The notes under the pieces: model-generated | Databases searched by the model: none | Told to the model about the DNA's origin: nothing | What the model saw: only the letters and a program-made list of their open reading frames with translations | In this document: piece after piece, positions 53,300 to 64,000 of the stretch | Layout: each line of letters starts with the position of its first letter | How positions within the stretch are numbered: position 1 is the first letter of the stretch | Program-made: the position numbers and the translations under genes | From: Gnetum montanum | Taxonomy: Eukaryota > Streptophyta > Gnetopsida > Gnetales > Gnetaceae | Assembly: GCA_015680685.1 (NCBI GenBank) | Contig: MNCI01002197.1 | Coordinates: 211,939-275,938 of the forward strand | Length of the DNA stretch: 64,000 nt | Direction of reading: 5' to 3'

Positions 53300-53960
53300 A
53301 GTTTTCAATTTTTTTCTTGTTTTGGCCGAGAGGCAAAACTATATCAATTATTTCTTAACCTTAAATAATAGGTTTCAATATTTTCTTGTTTTTGCCAAGA
53401 GGCTAATTACTAGTTGGTTGGACTTTGTAACGGAAACTAAATAATTAGTCATAAATATAGTCATGAGATGAATTTTCTGCAAGAATTATTATTTTGGCTT
53501 AGAGGTCAATTACTGGTTGGTTGAACTTTGGCAATGAAAAAAAATAATTATAGTCATAAACCCAAGGGATTTTCATTTTCGACATAATTATTATGGCTAT
53601 ATAATGGCTTTTATCAACATGAAAGTGAATTCCCTATGAATCAATTATGGATTTGATTAATTTGAAAAAGTAAAATATTTTCTTGGCCAAATAATAGATA
53701 TATCTTCATCATCATCACAAGATATGGATTAACTACATGAGTTCTTTTTCATCATTTGCCTCTATGAAAAACTAGATCTTTGTTTATTTGCAATTTCTTC
53801 AAATCAATAGGCATATCTAAGGAATGCCCTAGCATTTGCAAAATTGGAAAATGGATTTATCAATGAGATTTAGCAAGGTTTTATAGTTGTCTACCAACTT
53901 GATGTTGCCCTCCTTTTGTATAGATATATATCATCAATATATAGCTAAACTAGTTTTAAG
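53300..53960 (+). repeat. Unclassified interspersed repeat, copy B
   Basis: Same family as 6370-6960, in the same orientation. Blocks such as AGAATTATTATTTTGGCT, ACTTTG..AAATAATTA..TCATAAA and TTGGCCAAATAATAGATAT are kept in order. Internally it has about two 110-bp units starting near 53395 and 53500. Confidence 0.55.
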
Positions 53961-54179
53961 TATAATTGGATAGGTTACTCTTCCATGATTTCTTATTTTT
54001 AGTCTTTGCTAGTTTAAGGACATGGATATGTTAATAAACTATCAAAGAATATAATTTATCAAAAAAATATTATGATTTTGTTGTCAATGAAAATGTAGCT
54101 TTTGAACCAAGAGATATATTAATAGAATCAGACGAATACTTTGATTATGTCATTAGTGGCTCAAAACTAGCTTGAGCAC

Positions 54180-54800
54180 AAGTGAGAACGTCTTGGTTTC
54201 CCTTGTTTTCAGTGATGTTGACAATAAATACATTTACAACGATGCTTATGAGAAGAGGACCTATCCTTTTTGGGTGGTTTGAAGCTATAATTTTCTAGAC
54301 ATATGTCATAGAAAATAGAATGTTCTAATTTTTGTTTTATTTCTTCCATTTTCTTTTACACTTATAAATCTTGATAGATAGTAACATTCAAATGTTCTAG
54401 AAGTTGTTTAATTGCATTGAAGCTCATATCTTCTATTGTCTTGCCTGTTGAATCTAATTCATGTTTGTATTTTTCAGTAAATTCTAGAGGAAAAGATCCT
54501 ACTAGTCTTTCTTTCACAATCCTATCATGTGCTAACTTCCCTCTGTAATACCACTCTTCCATTTGTTTCATGTATGGATCAAAGTTCTTAATGTCCTTTA
54601 ATGTTGCTACAAAGAACTTCTCTCTAAATTCATCATCATAATCCATTTAATACCAATAAATTCTCTAGTTATTAAACTAAGGAATTGTATTAGGGGTCCA
54701 TCTAAAAGTTGATTTCTTATATTGATAGATATTTGATTCCACCATTTGTGTAAATTTCCTACAAAATTGAAGACAATTTTTCATAGCATGTTTTAACATT
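54180..54800 (-). pseudogene. Gag- or coat-protein-like relic
   Basis: The minus-strand open piece 54646-54362 (DIKNFDPYMKQMEEWYYRG, VKERLVGSFPLEFTEKYKHE) is preceded by a WWNQI-containing frame and followed by a Cys-rich CKCIYC..H..C remnant near 54230, resembling a zinc knuckle. The pattern is that of a nucleocapsid-type protein. It could be a Ty3 gag or an old endogenous pararetrovirus coat protein; no polymerase is adjacent to decide. It is broken by stops and frameshifts and is not functional. Confidence 0.35.
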
Positions 54801-56130
54801 TTTCTTTACAAAAATAACTTAATTTATGGTGCCATTGATTCTGTTAATTAATTTTTATCATTCTAAAGGGCTTGTACCATCCATGCAATACGTTAGGTCT
54901 TTTTCGCTCATTAGGTGGAAAGTTACTTGACGATAATCCTCAGGTGGAGCTATTAGTTGTTCTTCCTGTTCTTCCTCATGATCATGATCCATCACTTGTG
55001 AGGATTCTTCATTGGCATTGATCAGTTTACCAAAGGTGATACGTCTTGCTTCCTGAAAGCATACCTTACTCTATTTAATATAAGCTTTTGAAATTCAAAG
55101 ATTGCTTATATGAGCTTCAATGGACAAGCAAAACGATGGAGGCATAAGTCATGCAATGAGGGTTGATGGACAAGCAAAAGTAAGATGTGTTGCTATGCTA
55201 TTTGAGGTGTTTTGAGACGACACTTCTATCACTATCCATGGCTTCATTTGACATGCTCCTAGTTACCACTTCCTATATACACAGATTATCACATTATTGT
55301 TCATCTATTGCTTGTTTTATGTTACTCCATTTTCCCAAACATGAAATCTATTTGAACATTCGACTTAGCCTAATACAATGTTTCCTCTCAATGTATTTCA
55401 ATGAATATTATCTTGAGATCTTTGGATTTGGTCTTAGATCTGTCTTACTTTCTTTTTGACACCCAATGGAGGTAGAGGATTGGAAACAAAAAGGTTTTCA
55501 CTATGTTCACATAGCTGAACTAGATATACATCTTCATCCTCATTTCAACAATTGTCTTCAAAATTCCTACTAGGTTACATTAGTCGATAGAAGATTTAAA
55601 AGTTTCAAAGATGTGATTATTACATAGGCAAAAGGTTAGAGTGACATGCCTTAGTAGTAATATTACCTATTTTTACATTATCACTCAAAGATAGAAATTT
55701 ATATAATGTTTTAATGTTAATAGTCCATATTCTTATTGGTATGATGTATGGAAGTATATATGCAATGATCGATACAAGTTATGTTCTAAGTTGTACTCAA
55801 CAACTAGTATCAAAACCTTGCTTCCCTTTGGATAACAATCTATCTCAATAGGATCCACTAACTTAGAATATGGTATGGAGATAAACACTAAGGATCTCCT
55901 GATCCATATAGTCTACCCCTACATCAATGATACTTTAAAGAGTTCTACAACTCTATTTCATCAGGTATACCATTGAGTTCTGGTAAAAAATGCTACAAGA
56001 TTCACTGACAGTGATCCATTTGCAGTAGAAGATATCTCTAAACAAAGTCTCACTAACAATATACTACCCAAACCACCTTTTGCTCTCATCCCAATCCAAA
56101 TAAGTGGATAATTGGTCACCAACCCAAATA
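54801..56130. other. Spacer downstream of the gene, nothing firm
   Basis: AT-rich, with scattered short open frames and no secure motif. It lies beyond the end of the LTR at 56132. Confidence 0.35.
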
Positions 56131-56131
56131 A

Positions 56132-57134
56132 TGAGTAGTGGGTACCCCCTATGCCCAACCATGCAAATCACAAGCATTCATGTGCAATTCGGTCAAATTC
56201 CACAGATGGAACTAGTGTGGTATCTAGATAGTTAAGTATTGATCGCAAGTCCCTGTCTTCTCACTAGTGGTAGTTTGGTCATGTATGGTAAATCCAAAGT
56301 GAGACATATGATTATTGATGTTGCATGGTCCTTAAACTAAATGAATGATAATGTAGAAATTAATTAATTAACATAACTAATAATAAGAAGATAAATTCTA
56401 AGGTAGTCTAAAGGTTATGAGTGTTTATTCCCAACTTGCCATACACGTCCTGAACTCACATATCTACTACTAGGATTACCAAGTGTTATGCTGCTAGGCG
56501 AACTAACCAATAACGCTACTAGGATTACCAAGTGAATACATGTTTACGCTTGAAATTGGTCACACTCATTTCACCAATTGATTAATATGCATGAAAATGT
56601 AAATATTAACTAAGTACATCAAAAGTAAATTGCATTAAAAGCAAATCTATTCTAAGTCAAAGTGCTACAATGGACAGGAATCAATCTCGATCTTATTGTC
56701 ATTCATGGAATGTGTCCAAGTACAATGCCACTTGAATAAGATGCCATAAAATTAACTTAAATCGTTATGGGCACTCACTGACTACTTACTAGGATTATGG
56801 AAAAAAATTTGCAAGAGTCTAGCTATAGTAGTCACCAAATGGTGCCAAAAACATGGTAGGTGCTCACATATTTAGAGGAAAATACAAGCATTGCATTGAC
56901 AGGAATGTGTTAATGCATTTAACTATGTTGGCAGGGATGCATTGATGGGAATGTGTTAACACATTTAGCTGCATTGGTGGGGAGGTGTTGACGAGAATGC
57001 ATCGACAGGGTTGCATCAATGCATCTAAGATGTCTTGCCCATTAATGCATCAACTCATTTTCATCCACACATATGCATCAACGGGGATGCATTGATGAGG
57101 ATGCGTTGACAAAGTTGCTCAACATATCATGTCT
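56132..57134 (-). mobile_element. LTR of a Tat/Athila-like element (minus)
   Basis: On the minus strand it starts TGATGAGACATGATATGTTG (57134), just after a CATGGGGGTA purine-rich tract, and ends near GGGGTACCCACTACTCATTA (56132). Blocks ACTTGGTAATCCTAGTAG, GTTCAGGACGTGT and TTTGACCGAAT correspond to those in the plus-strand LTRs at 59700-60174 and 62329-63088. It therefore belongs to the same superfamily, as a 3' LTR in opposite orientation. Confidence 0.6.
56890..57115. repeat. Diverged minisatellite in the LTR
   Basis: About nine imperfect copies of a 20-25 bp unit around GGGATGCATTGATG / GAATGTGTTAACACAT. The unit also appears as GCATCAACTCATT in reverse. Confidence 0.55.
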
Positions 57135-59690
57135 CATCATACCCCCATGACTAAGTAAAAACTCGTCCTCAAGTTATATGTAAATGAACAAAGTTTCATT
57201 ATAGAAATTGTGGGGTGACCAAGACTAGATTGGCTACCATTACAAAATTTTATTCGAGTGGATGTATTACAAAATGACAAAAAGATTGGATGGACATTAA
57301 AGTTTACAAAATTGTAGAGGTTGTCAAAAAATCTACCAAAGATGAATCTTCTTGTTTTCCCTTGTGGTGGCAATCTTTCCCACCTTGATTGTTATGTTGA
57401 TGCTTCTCTTTTTATACAGAACATTCTTGAAGGATAGACTAAAATTTCTTCTCATGGTCCCATGGATCCAACAAGCATATGATGTTTGAGCTTTAATCCT
57501 TGTATGTTCTACTACTTGTCCATGGGCATATCCTTCTTTGTCCTTCTCTTGGCCTCTTTTCCTTGCCTTGTAAAAGACCTTCAATCTTAGGCTTTCCTTT
57601 AAGCATCACCAAAGGATCAACACTACTTTTGGTAAATTTTCCTTAATAATTAACCCTTTTCAGATCCATTAGCTTAAAATGTGAAAAAATGTTAGCATTT
57701 AAGCACAAGGTAATGGCAAAGTACTATTCCCAAGGCTATGAGGTAACTAAAATCATCAAGTTATTCACATTACTTTAATTATTATTACTATTAGTTACCA
57801 TAATGTTAAAAAATGGAGAGTTAGAAAAATTTCAAAAATTAAATCCTTAAACCCCCCCATGATAAATGAGTTTAACTCTAAAAGTGCACAAGTTTTCGAA
57901 CAATTAAAACTAAAGGTTTGGCTTACAAGATGACCAAGGAATATTGAATTTGAAGGATATTTTAATAGAAAAGTAGTAAAAATTAATCGAGATTGATGAG
58001 AAGTAGTCCCAAAATCATGCATAAATTTAAAGTAACCATCAATGATGTTCTTGAAGATGTGAGGTTTGGTTCAAAGCCATGATCAACAAAAGTTACACAA
58101 GTGGGTTCTTCCCAAAGCAGGCTCCTGCCATAATGCCTTGCATAACCACTTCTGTAAATGTCCGTGGGCACCTTAGAAGTTAAATGTAGATCATGTGCTT
58201 GTTCCAAAAAAACACATAATTGCCTTGTTTAGTATCGTACACTATACTATACAAAATCATTTGGCCCATAATTGCATGTAGTAGTGAGGTGAATAATGGG
58301 ATGAGAAGGGATTGTAGAGATTAGGATGTAAGGTACTTAACCGTGTCTGCAATATGTTCTTGTGTTAATTGTGATTAAAATAACTATCATACGTATCCAT
58401 CCAAGTTTCAAACCAAGTCCATACCATTAATAGTAGCCTCACATTGATGTGTTCCTTCCTACCTACCATCATGAGTCCAAAACAATCATAGAGAGTGAAC
58501 ATCACTCCAAAAAGAGAAGAAAGAAGAAGTAGGAAGGAAGGAAGGAAGGAAAGGCCTTAGCTAGAGGGATGCCTTTAAGCATGTGTAACATGTCTTTCCA
58601 GCCCCATAACTAGTACTTCTAGCCTATTATTATGTCTAAGGGATGTGCTTTGAATTCCCATTATTTTTTTTCTTTTCCTCTCTATTTTTCTCTCTCTTTT
58701 TTCTTTTCTTTTGTTTTCTTTCTCTCTTCTCTTTTTTTTTTTTTTTGGAAACCACACCATGCAAAGACATGCTTCTTGTTTATTGGTCAACGATGAGAGT
58801 GATGATATGTTCCTAGAGGAGTCATGAACCACAAGAAGGAAGTCAAGAAGAGAACCCACAAATCCCCTTATGGTCACACCCTTTTCTATTTCCACTTGGT
58901 CTTTTTCCCTTTCCTCAAGGCACAATGATTAGTAGTTAATTTTTAGTTTTGTGTGAAAAGAACCATATTGCTTTCATGATAAAGACCTCTTATTTATAGA
59001 ACTAGAGGGATGAATGATATGGTCTCATTGCTTTACACAATTGTTTATCTAATCATCTTGATAGCATAAGACAAAAATCCAACACATGATGTTGACTTCT
59101 GCCTCATGATTGACAACATTGTTATTAACAAAGACATAGTAGATAGTCATAAAACATAAAGGAAATGACTCAATAAATGAGAAAATTATAAAGAAAAGAA
59201 AAATAACAAGAAATGGAAAACATATTAAGAATTGGAAAATTTTTGAGGAAATAGGAAAATGATCCAAAATTGTAAAACAAAAAAAAAAAGCAAAAATGCA
59301 CTTATTAGTTCTTGATTCAAGATGAGGCATCTCCCCCACGACTAAGCTCATGAGTGAGCATTTGAAAAATGGACCACACATTCCCTTGATTATACATCAT
59401 AAGTTTTCCATTTATCATCTTTATTGATTTAAGATTTCACTTGGTAGCACATTTAACATTGATGATAATCACGTTTCGATCATTTACAGACATATCTTTA
59501 GCTAGACTAGAAGGTGTTTTTTTTTTTATGGGATCTAAAAATGTTTCCTTTTTTATTTTCTATTTTAGTTCTTGTGTCTCCTTGTTCAAACACTAATGTA
59601 CTTGAGCACAACAATGTAATGGGAATAAAAACAAACTCTTTCAACAATCCTTGCAACACTAAGAATAGATTGATGTTTTCTTTAATACAC
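57135..59690 (-). other. 3' internal region of the minus-strand element, mostly non-coding
   Basis: Upstream (sense) of the LTR at 57134. A CTTGAGGACGAGTTTT phrase (57175-57160 on minus) is typical of the end of Ty3 elements. A second purine tract, GTCGTGGGGGAGATGCC, is on minus near 59330. A pyrimidine-only-rich tract lies at 58661-58746, and a GGAA microsatellite at 58531-58552. Short Lys-rich open frames (58575-58925 minus) are products of that tract, not genes. Confidence 0.4.
58661..58746. repeat. Polypyrimidine/polypurine tract
   Basis: About 85 bases almost entirely T and C on plus, ending in T16. It is low-complexity sequence with mirror-like TCTTTTCTT repeats. Confidence 0.85.
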
Positions 59691-59699
59691 TTTACTTTC

Positions 59700-60174
59700 A
59701 TGCACTTTACTTTAATGCACATTAAGTAATTAATTTTTAGTTGTTAATGAACATAAGCACGACCACTTCAAGCATACGTGTAGCACTTGGTAACCTAGGA
59801 ATGCTTAACGTTTGGTAGCCTAGTAGTGTTATACATGTTCAGGACGTGTCTAGGAAAGTGTTATGGGTACTTGTGTTAGGCTAGCTAGGTAGTGAATGAA
59901 TTCCATCTTAAATTACTCTACCTTTCATTCTTGTTGTAGGCGATTAAACTTATAAAGCATAAAATGATAAAAATCATGTACCTCAATTACACTTAAACAA
60001 TATCTTTGAGCTTCACAAGTGTAGTTGGGAAGAGAATGAATGTTTTCAACACCCATTTGACTTCCTAGAAGAACTAGTGCACTAGAGAACTATAGGTTTA
60101 CGGAATTCGATTGAATTGCATGAACGCCTTAGTGATTCGTATGGTTGGACATAGGGGTACCTCACCACTCATCA
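59700..60174 (+). mobile_element. Partial LTR of Tat/Athila-like element A
   Basis: Aligns with the second half of the LTR at 62329-63088 through AGCACGACCACTTC.AGCAT, GTGTAGCACTTGGTAACC and GGGGTACCTC.CCACTCATCA. Directly after it, at 60175, TTGGCATCGTTGTCGAGG is a mutated tRNA-Asp-type primer site. The U3 half is missing or too diverged. Confidence 0.7.
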
Positions 60175-60335
60175 TTGGCATCGTTGTCGAGGACCTTTTG
60201 GTTGTTTCGTGCACTATCTAGGATTTAGTGGAAATCATTCAAAATTGTTGGAATGAGCCTTAGAGTCATATCATATTTTACAATTACTACAATAAAAATT
60301 TAAAAGCACACTGCGTTTTTATCATCTAATTGAAA

Positions 60336-62260
60336 ATGTCTTCTTCTCACAAGAGTGCTTCTCTATCCAAGTCTAATGAAGCTCATTAGCCGGTGCCTCA
60401 GGAATATTGATTGGAATATGCTCATCTTGATGAGTATGTACCCAATTTCACCTTCATCATACATCAGGATGAATAGTTGTGATGGCATGACATGGAGGGC
60501 AACATTGTGTTACTGCCTGACCGATCTGTTCATGCAATGCTTGAACAAATGCTTATACGATAGGGTCTCCAGGAACTTCATGCTAATTAGGTTGTGCAAG
60601 ATAGTGATGCCAGGGATTATCGTCCCACTGAGGCACAATGTCTACGGGATTGATAGCTAGAACAACGTCATGACTTTGCGAAGGGAAAAGGATTTAATGA
60701 TTCCCCATTCCTACTATACCAAAAGGATAATGGTGAACCCTTCTCTGGGGATTTTCCATTCAGTGAAATTCCTCTCTTTGACTTCAGTGAAGGAGGTTAA
60801 ATTCAGAACCTACAGTCCACAATTCACAATCCTGGTTCTAGTAAGAATGGATCCAATAACAAAGAAGGATCCAATGAGGCAAGCCAAGGCAGGAATGTGG
60901 ACAAGAAACAAGATCATGATTGTGGCCATGATCACCAAAGAGGTAGTAGCAGGCACTGTGATGGTGCTAGTCCTCCTTCTTCTTCACCTTTGTCATCTTC
61001 TTCTTCTTCTTCTTCTTGCTCTAACCATGACTGCAAGAGGCAAGACCGTGATGAAGGTGCCCAAAATGACTAATGGGACCAAAATGATTGAAGGGACCAT
61101 CGGGCAAGGCAGATCAAGGGCACAAACATTCAAGAGAGGCCCATTGCCATGAATGAAGGGGTAGTAGAGGGCATCATAGGCACCATGATCATGGCCTCAA
61201 TGAGCCTTTGCTTGTTACCCAAAGTATGCTTAATATCGTAGAGGTAGTACGAATTCCAACAAGGCATGTCAAGGATAGTTGGATCAAAAGGCTAGACATG
61301 AACAATATTTCTCGATTCGAAGGAGGATATAACTCTGATCCACAAACCCATCTCCAAGCTTTTTAAGATGCATGTGCCTTGCAAAACATAGAGAATGAGT
61401 GGTAAAAACTTAAGTTGATCCCACAGACACTCATTAAAGAAGCAGAAAACTAGTACTGGTTCTTAGAGTCAAAATTTATCAAATGATGGAGTACCATGCT
61501 TGAATTATTCAATGACAAATATCAAACGTACTCCAGAGTGTCCAACTTGAGAAGGTAGATCCAAGGATGAAAACAAGGAATACATGAACCCTTGGATGCC
61601 GCCATTGGTCGACATTTTTTCTTAATGCACAAATGTCCTGACCATGGTTATTCTTAATAGGATCAACTTTGCCACATTGTAGATGGGCTTCAATCAAAAA
61701 TGAGGAGAACTCTTAGCATTTATGCCCAAGGGCGGCTGTCAAAATTAAGTGCTTGTCAAATACAAAGACTAATTGAGCAAGTAGATAAAGAGGAGGGTAA
61801 ATTAAGAAAAAGAGAAAGTGCAGAAAAGTACAATTGTGATCCTTCCATTCGAGAGAGGGAGGTTTAATTTTGTGATAATGAGGAAGAATCCACACCTAAT
61901 GAGGTGGTGAATAGGAAAACCTTGGCACTCCAAAAATTTCAATCTAAAATTATGACCAAGGTTGATCAATTATGGGACTCCATGGATAGCAGATTTCAAG
62001 GTGTCCTTAAAATTGCTGAGGAGTCCAAAGGACAAGGTAGTTATCGTGAGCTCAGGAGGTGCAAGGAAGTTGAATGTGCCCATCAAAGAGGTAAGGGTAG
62101 AATTGTTGCAATAGAAGAAGTTGTAGAATGCAAATTAGATGATGATGGTGGATGTGACATCTGCCAATATGAACATCCTAAGGGATGTTGCCTCATAGTA
62201 TCACACTTACAAGAGTCTAGGATGTATGCTTTGAATCCACGACTAACATAAAGGCAAACA
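60336..62260 (+). pseudogene. Gag of Tat/Athila-like element A
   Basis: The N-terminus parallels 63232 of element B (SHKS.SL, HDEYVPNF, EGNIVLLPD). A Ser-rich hinge encoded by a CTT repeat lies at 60965-61020. The capsid-like core runs 61300-61690: NISRFEGGYNSDPQTHLQAF, DACALQNIENEW, then LMHKCPDHGYS, the pattern of plant Tat/Athila Gag. The tail is an open run at 61904-62251 ending in a CDICQYEHPKGCC Cys-rich segment. Multiple stops. It is interrupted by the LTR at 62329 before any pol. Confidence 0.7.
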
Positions 62261-62328
62261 TCCAAAAGATTACCTTATCCTCAAGGTCATTCTAGGCAGT
62301 TCTACCAAGAACAACTGTATTATCCAAG

Positions 62329-63088
62329 TGTGATGAGCCGCGATCGTGTATGCGATATCGTGTCCTGCCTCATCTTCTATAATAAGAGGCGACGCCCTTA
62401 GTTTCAGATAGTTAGACTTAGACCCTTAGTCAAACTCTTGCAGTTTTACCATTCCAGAGTTAGAATAATTTCTGTGTGCCTGCAGTAGGAGTCATAGAGT
62501 AAACGGATCTTTATTCGAGCAAAGTGTACTTGAGCACACATTTGTGTACGACAACAAAGACGAAATTTATGATAAACCTAGCAGCATACGGATTAAGCTA
62601 ATTAGTAATTAATTCTTATTGAATGTGTTAATGCTTTTCTAGTTAATTAATATCTCTCTCAACCCTTGACACTCTTAGTTAAGTACACTCAGTACGACCA
62701 CTTCGAGCATGCGTGTAGCACTTGGTAACCCAGTAACGACTAGTGTTTGGTAATCCCAGCAGCGTATGGAAAGTGGGAATGGATACAGGTGTTAGGAACA
62801 ATTAGAACTTAGTTAGTAAATAGTTAATGTAAGTTAGTCACTTAGTTCTCTTTACCTTCCCTTATTAGCATAAGACATTAAAAAGATAAAAGTTATAAAA
62901 ATCACATACCTCAAGCTTACTTAACCATACAACCGTGACAATACAAGTAAGTTTGGAAGGACAACGATCGATTAACCCTGAGTGTTCAATTAAGGCGCAT
63001 AAGCACTTAGTCCTTGGAGTTTGACCGAATCGTGCATGAAACACTCGTATTCGTATGGTTGAGTGTAGGGGTACCTCGCCACTCATCA
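62329..63088 (+). mobile_element. 5' LTR of Tat/Athila-like element B
   Basis: Begins TGTGATGAGCCGCGATCG and ends CCACTCATCA. It has a TGCGATATCGTG motif, a TATA-like TATAATAAGAGG at 62378-62389, and is followed at once by an intact primer site. It interrupts the gag of element A, so element B is nested in A and runs off the right edge. Confidence 0.8.
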
Positions 63089-63105
63089 TTGGCGCCGTTG
63101 CCGGG
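63089..63105 (+). promoter_or_regulatory. tRNA-Asp-type primer-binding site
   Basis: TTGGCGCCGTTGCCGGG immediately after the LTR end CATCA. This is the classical primer site of plant Athila/Tat elements, used to start minus-strand cDNA synthesis. Confidence 0.85.
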
Positions 63106-63232
63106 TACTTAGTTGTTTGTGCACTACGTAGAACATAGGAAATCATTCATATTGTTGGGACGCTAGAATGAACCCTCAGGGTTAATCAAGGAAAGATAAG
63201 ACAATGGTAAATCGCACATCGAACAAGACAAA

Positions 63233-64000
63233 ATGTCTTCTTCTTCGCATAAGAGCACTTCACTGCTTAGGACTAACACAAGAGACAGTCGACGACATAA
63301 TACATGTAACCAAGATCCGCCAGTTCCTCAACAATTTCATGTGGTATATACTCATCATGATGAGTATGTACTTGATTTCACCTTTATTCTCCACCAAGAT
63401 GAACAACTATGTTGGAGAGACTTGGAGGGTAACATAGTGTTGCCTCCAGACCAATCAATCCCCAACATGCTCCTTCGTGCTCTCTCACGAATAGACATGC
63501 CACTTTTTTACGTGGAATATGTTGCATGTGATCATGAAACAAGGGACTACCATCCCATAGAAGCACAACATCAAAGGGATTTGCGACAGGAGAGATACCA
63601 TACATCCTTGAAGGGTAAATGACCCCATAACGCTCCACATGTCTTGAGTGAAATTGAGGGTGGTGAACTTGCTTCAACAGGTTCTCCACAAAACAATGTT
63701 CCTCCTCCTAATGATGTTTAGGAGGTGGTGTATCAGGACCTCCACTCCACGATTCATAACCCTGGTTCTAATACCCACGAACATGAAGTGTTCAAAGAAG
63801 AAACACAAACACACGATAAGGGTGGACGTTCTGATCGTGATCACGATCATGACCGAAACCACCGAAGAGAAGGTAGAAAACACCATCATGGCGATGGTTC
63901 TCCTTCTTCTTCACCTTCATCGTCACATTCACCCTCTCCTTTAGTGTCTGGACACAATCATAAGGAAACCAACCGTGAGGATAAAGGAAAACAGAGTGAA
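63233..64000 (+). pseudogene. Gag N-terminus of element B, truncated by the window edge
   Basis: An open run of 129 codons (63233-63622; HDEYVLDFTFILHQDEQLCW, LEGNIVLPPDQ) ends at TGA; the frame resumes as GGELASTGSPQNN and a His/Asp-rich segment (DRDHDHDRNHRREGRKHHHG, 63820-63890), then a Ser/Pro hinge GDGSPSSSPSSSHSPSP. It is closely parallel to element A but better kept. The His-rich linker is characteristic of this family here. Confidence 0.65.

Noticed and set aside
55960-56158. Movement-protein-like gene next to the gag/coat relic
   Set aside because: Most of it lies at the end of an LTR and the rest has no secure motif.
58575-58925. 116-codon Lys/Arg-rich frame
   Set aside because: Product of the polypyrimidine tract on the opposite strand.
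60670-61152. 160-codon plus-strand open frame with hydrophobic stretch
   Set aside because: It is out of frame with the gag of element A; the Leu-rich part is the CTT repeat read in another frame.

Overview
The window looks like nuclear DNA of a seed plant with a very large, retrotransposon-filled genome. A gymnosperm (conifer-type) genome fits best, because one small housekeeping-type gene is spread over about 47 kb by two introns of 22.4 kb and 23.9 kb packed with old retroelements. The species cannot be named from the sequence. No bacterial-style operons, CRISPR arrays, rRNA or functional tRNA genes were seen.

Host gene: a five-exon plus-strand gene (coding parts 5229-5410, 27828-28203, 28314-28382, 28586-28636, 52506-52586) joins in phase into a 252-residue protein of the ZNRD2/SSSCA1 (p27 autoantigen) zinc-ribbon family. 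Almost everything else between 5.4 and 52.5 kb is intronic transposon sequence.

Layout: 1-329 is an inverted LTR piece. 330-3500 is a decayed LINE of a non-L1 lineage (minus). 3650-4870 holds tRNA-like SINE pieces. 6.4-6.9 kb is an unclassified repeat that recurs at 53.3-53.9 kb. 6.96-8.05 kb is an RTE-type LINE relic (minus). 9.6-11.3 kb is an unknown decayed coding relic. 11.5-12.4 kb is a solo LTR. 13.1-15.8 kb holds two copia relics in opposite orientation. 16.2-22.5 kb is L1 copy 1 (minus). 23.0-27.7 kb is L1 copy 4 (minus, 5'-truncated). 29.5-33.9 kb is L1 copy 2 (plus, lacking its 3' end). 35.6-42.2 kb is a structurally complete but mutated chromodomain-type Ty3/gypsy element (minus) with 5-bp target duplications. 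42.7-43.5 kb is L1 copy 5 (plus, strongly 5'-truncated, perfect 15-bp target duplication). 43.9-49.9 kb is L1 copy 3 (plus, nearly full length). Downstream of the gene, 54.2-54.8 kb is a gag/coat-like relic and 56.1-64.0 kb is nested Tat/Athila-like Ty3 sequence: a minus-strand LTR, then two related gag units with a tRNA-Asp-type primer site.

The most striking observation concerns the L1 family. Four of its five copies continue past the reverse transcriptase and its zinc-binding C-terminus into an extra module: a conserved segment beginning M-G-V-x-P-T-Y/F-E, a long charged coiled coil, and a terminal domain that reads as a DnaJ-type J-domain, with the HPD signature in three copies and HPN in one. 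ORF1 and ORF2 of the same family meet at an ATGA stop/start overlap in all three copies that keep the junction. A plant L1 lineage carrying its own co-chaperone domain is my candidate for a previously undescribed system. I could not search databases, so novelty is unverified.
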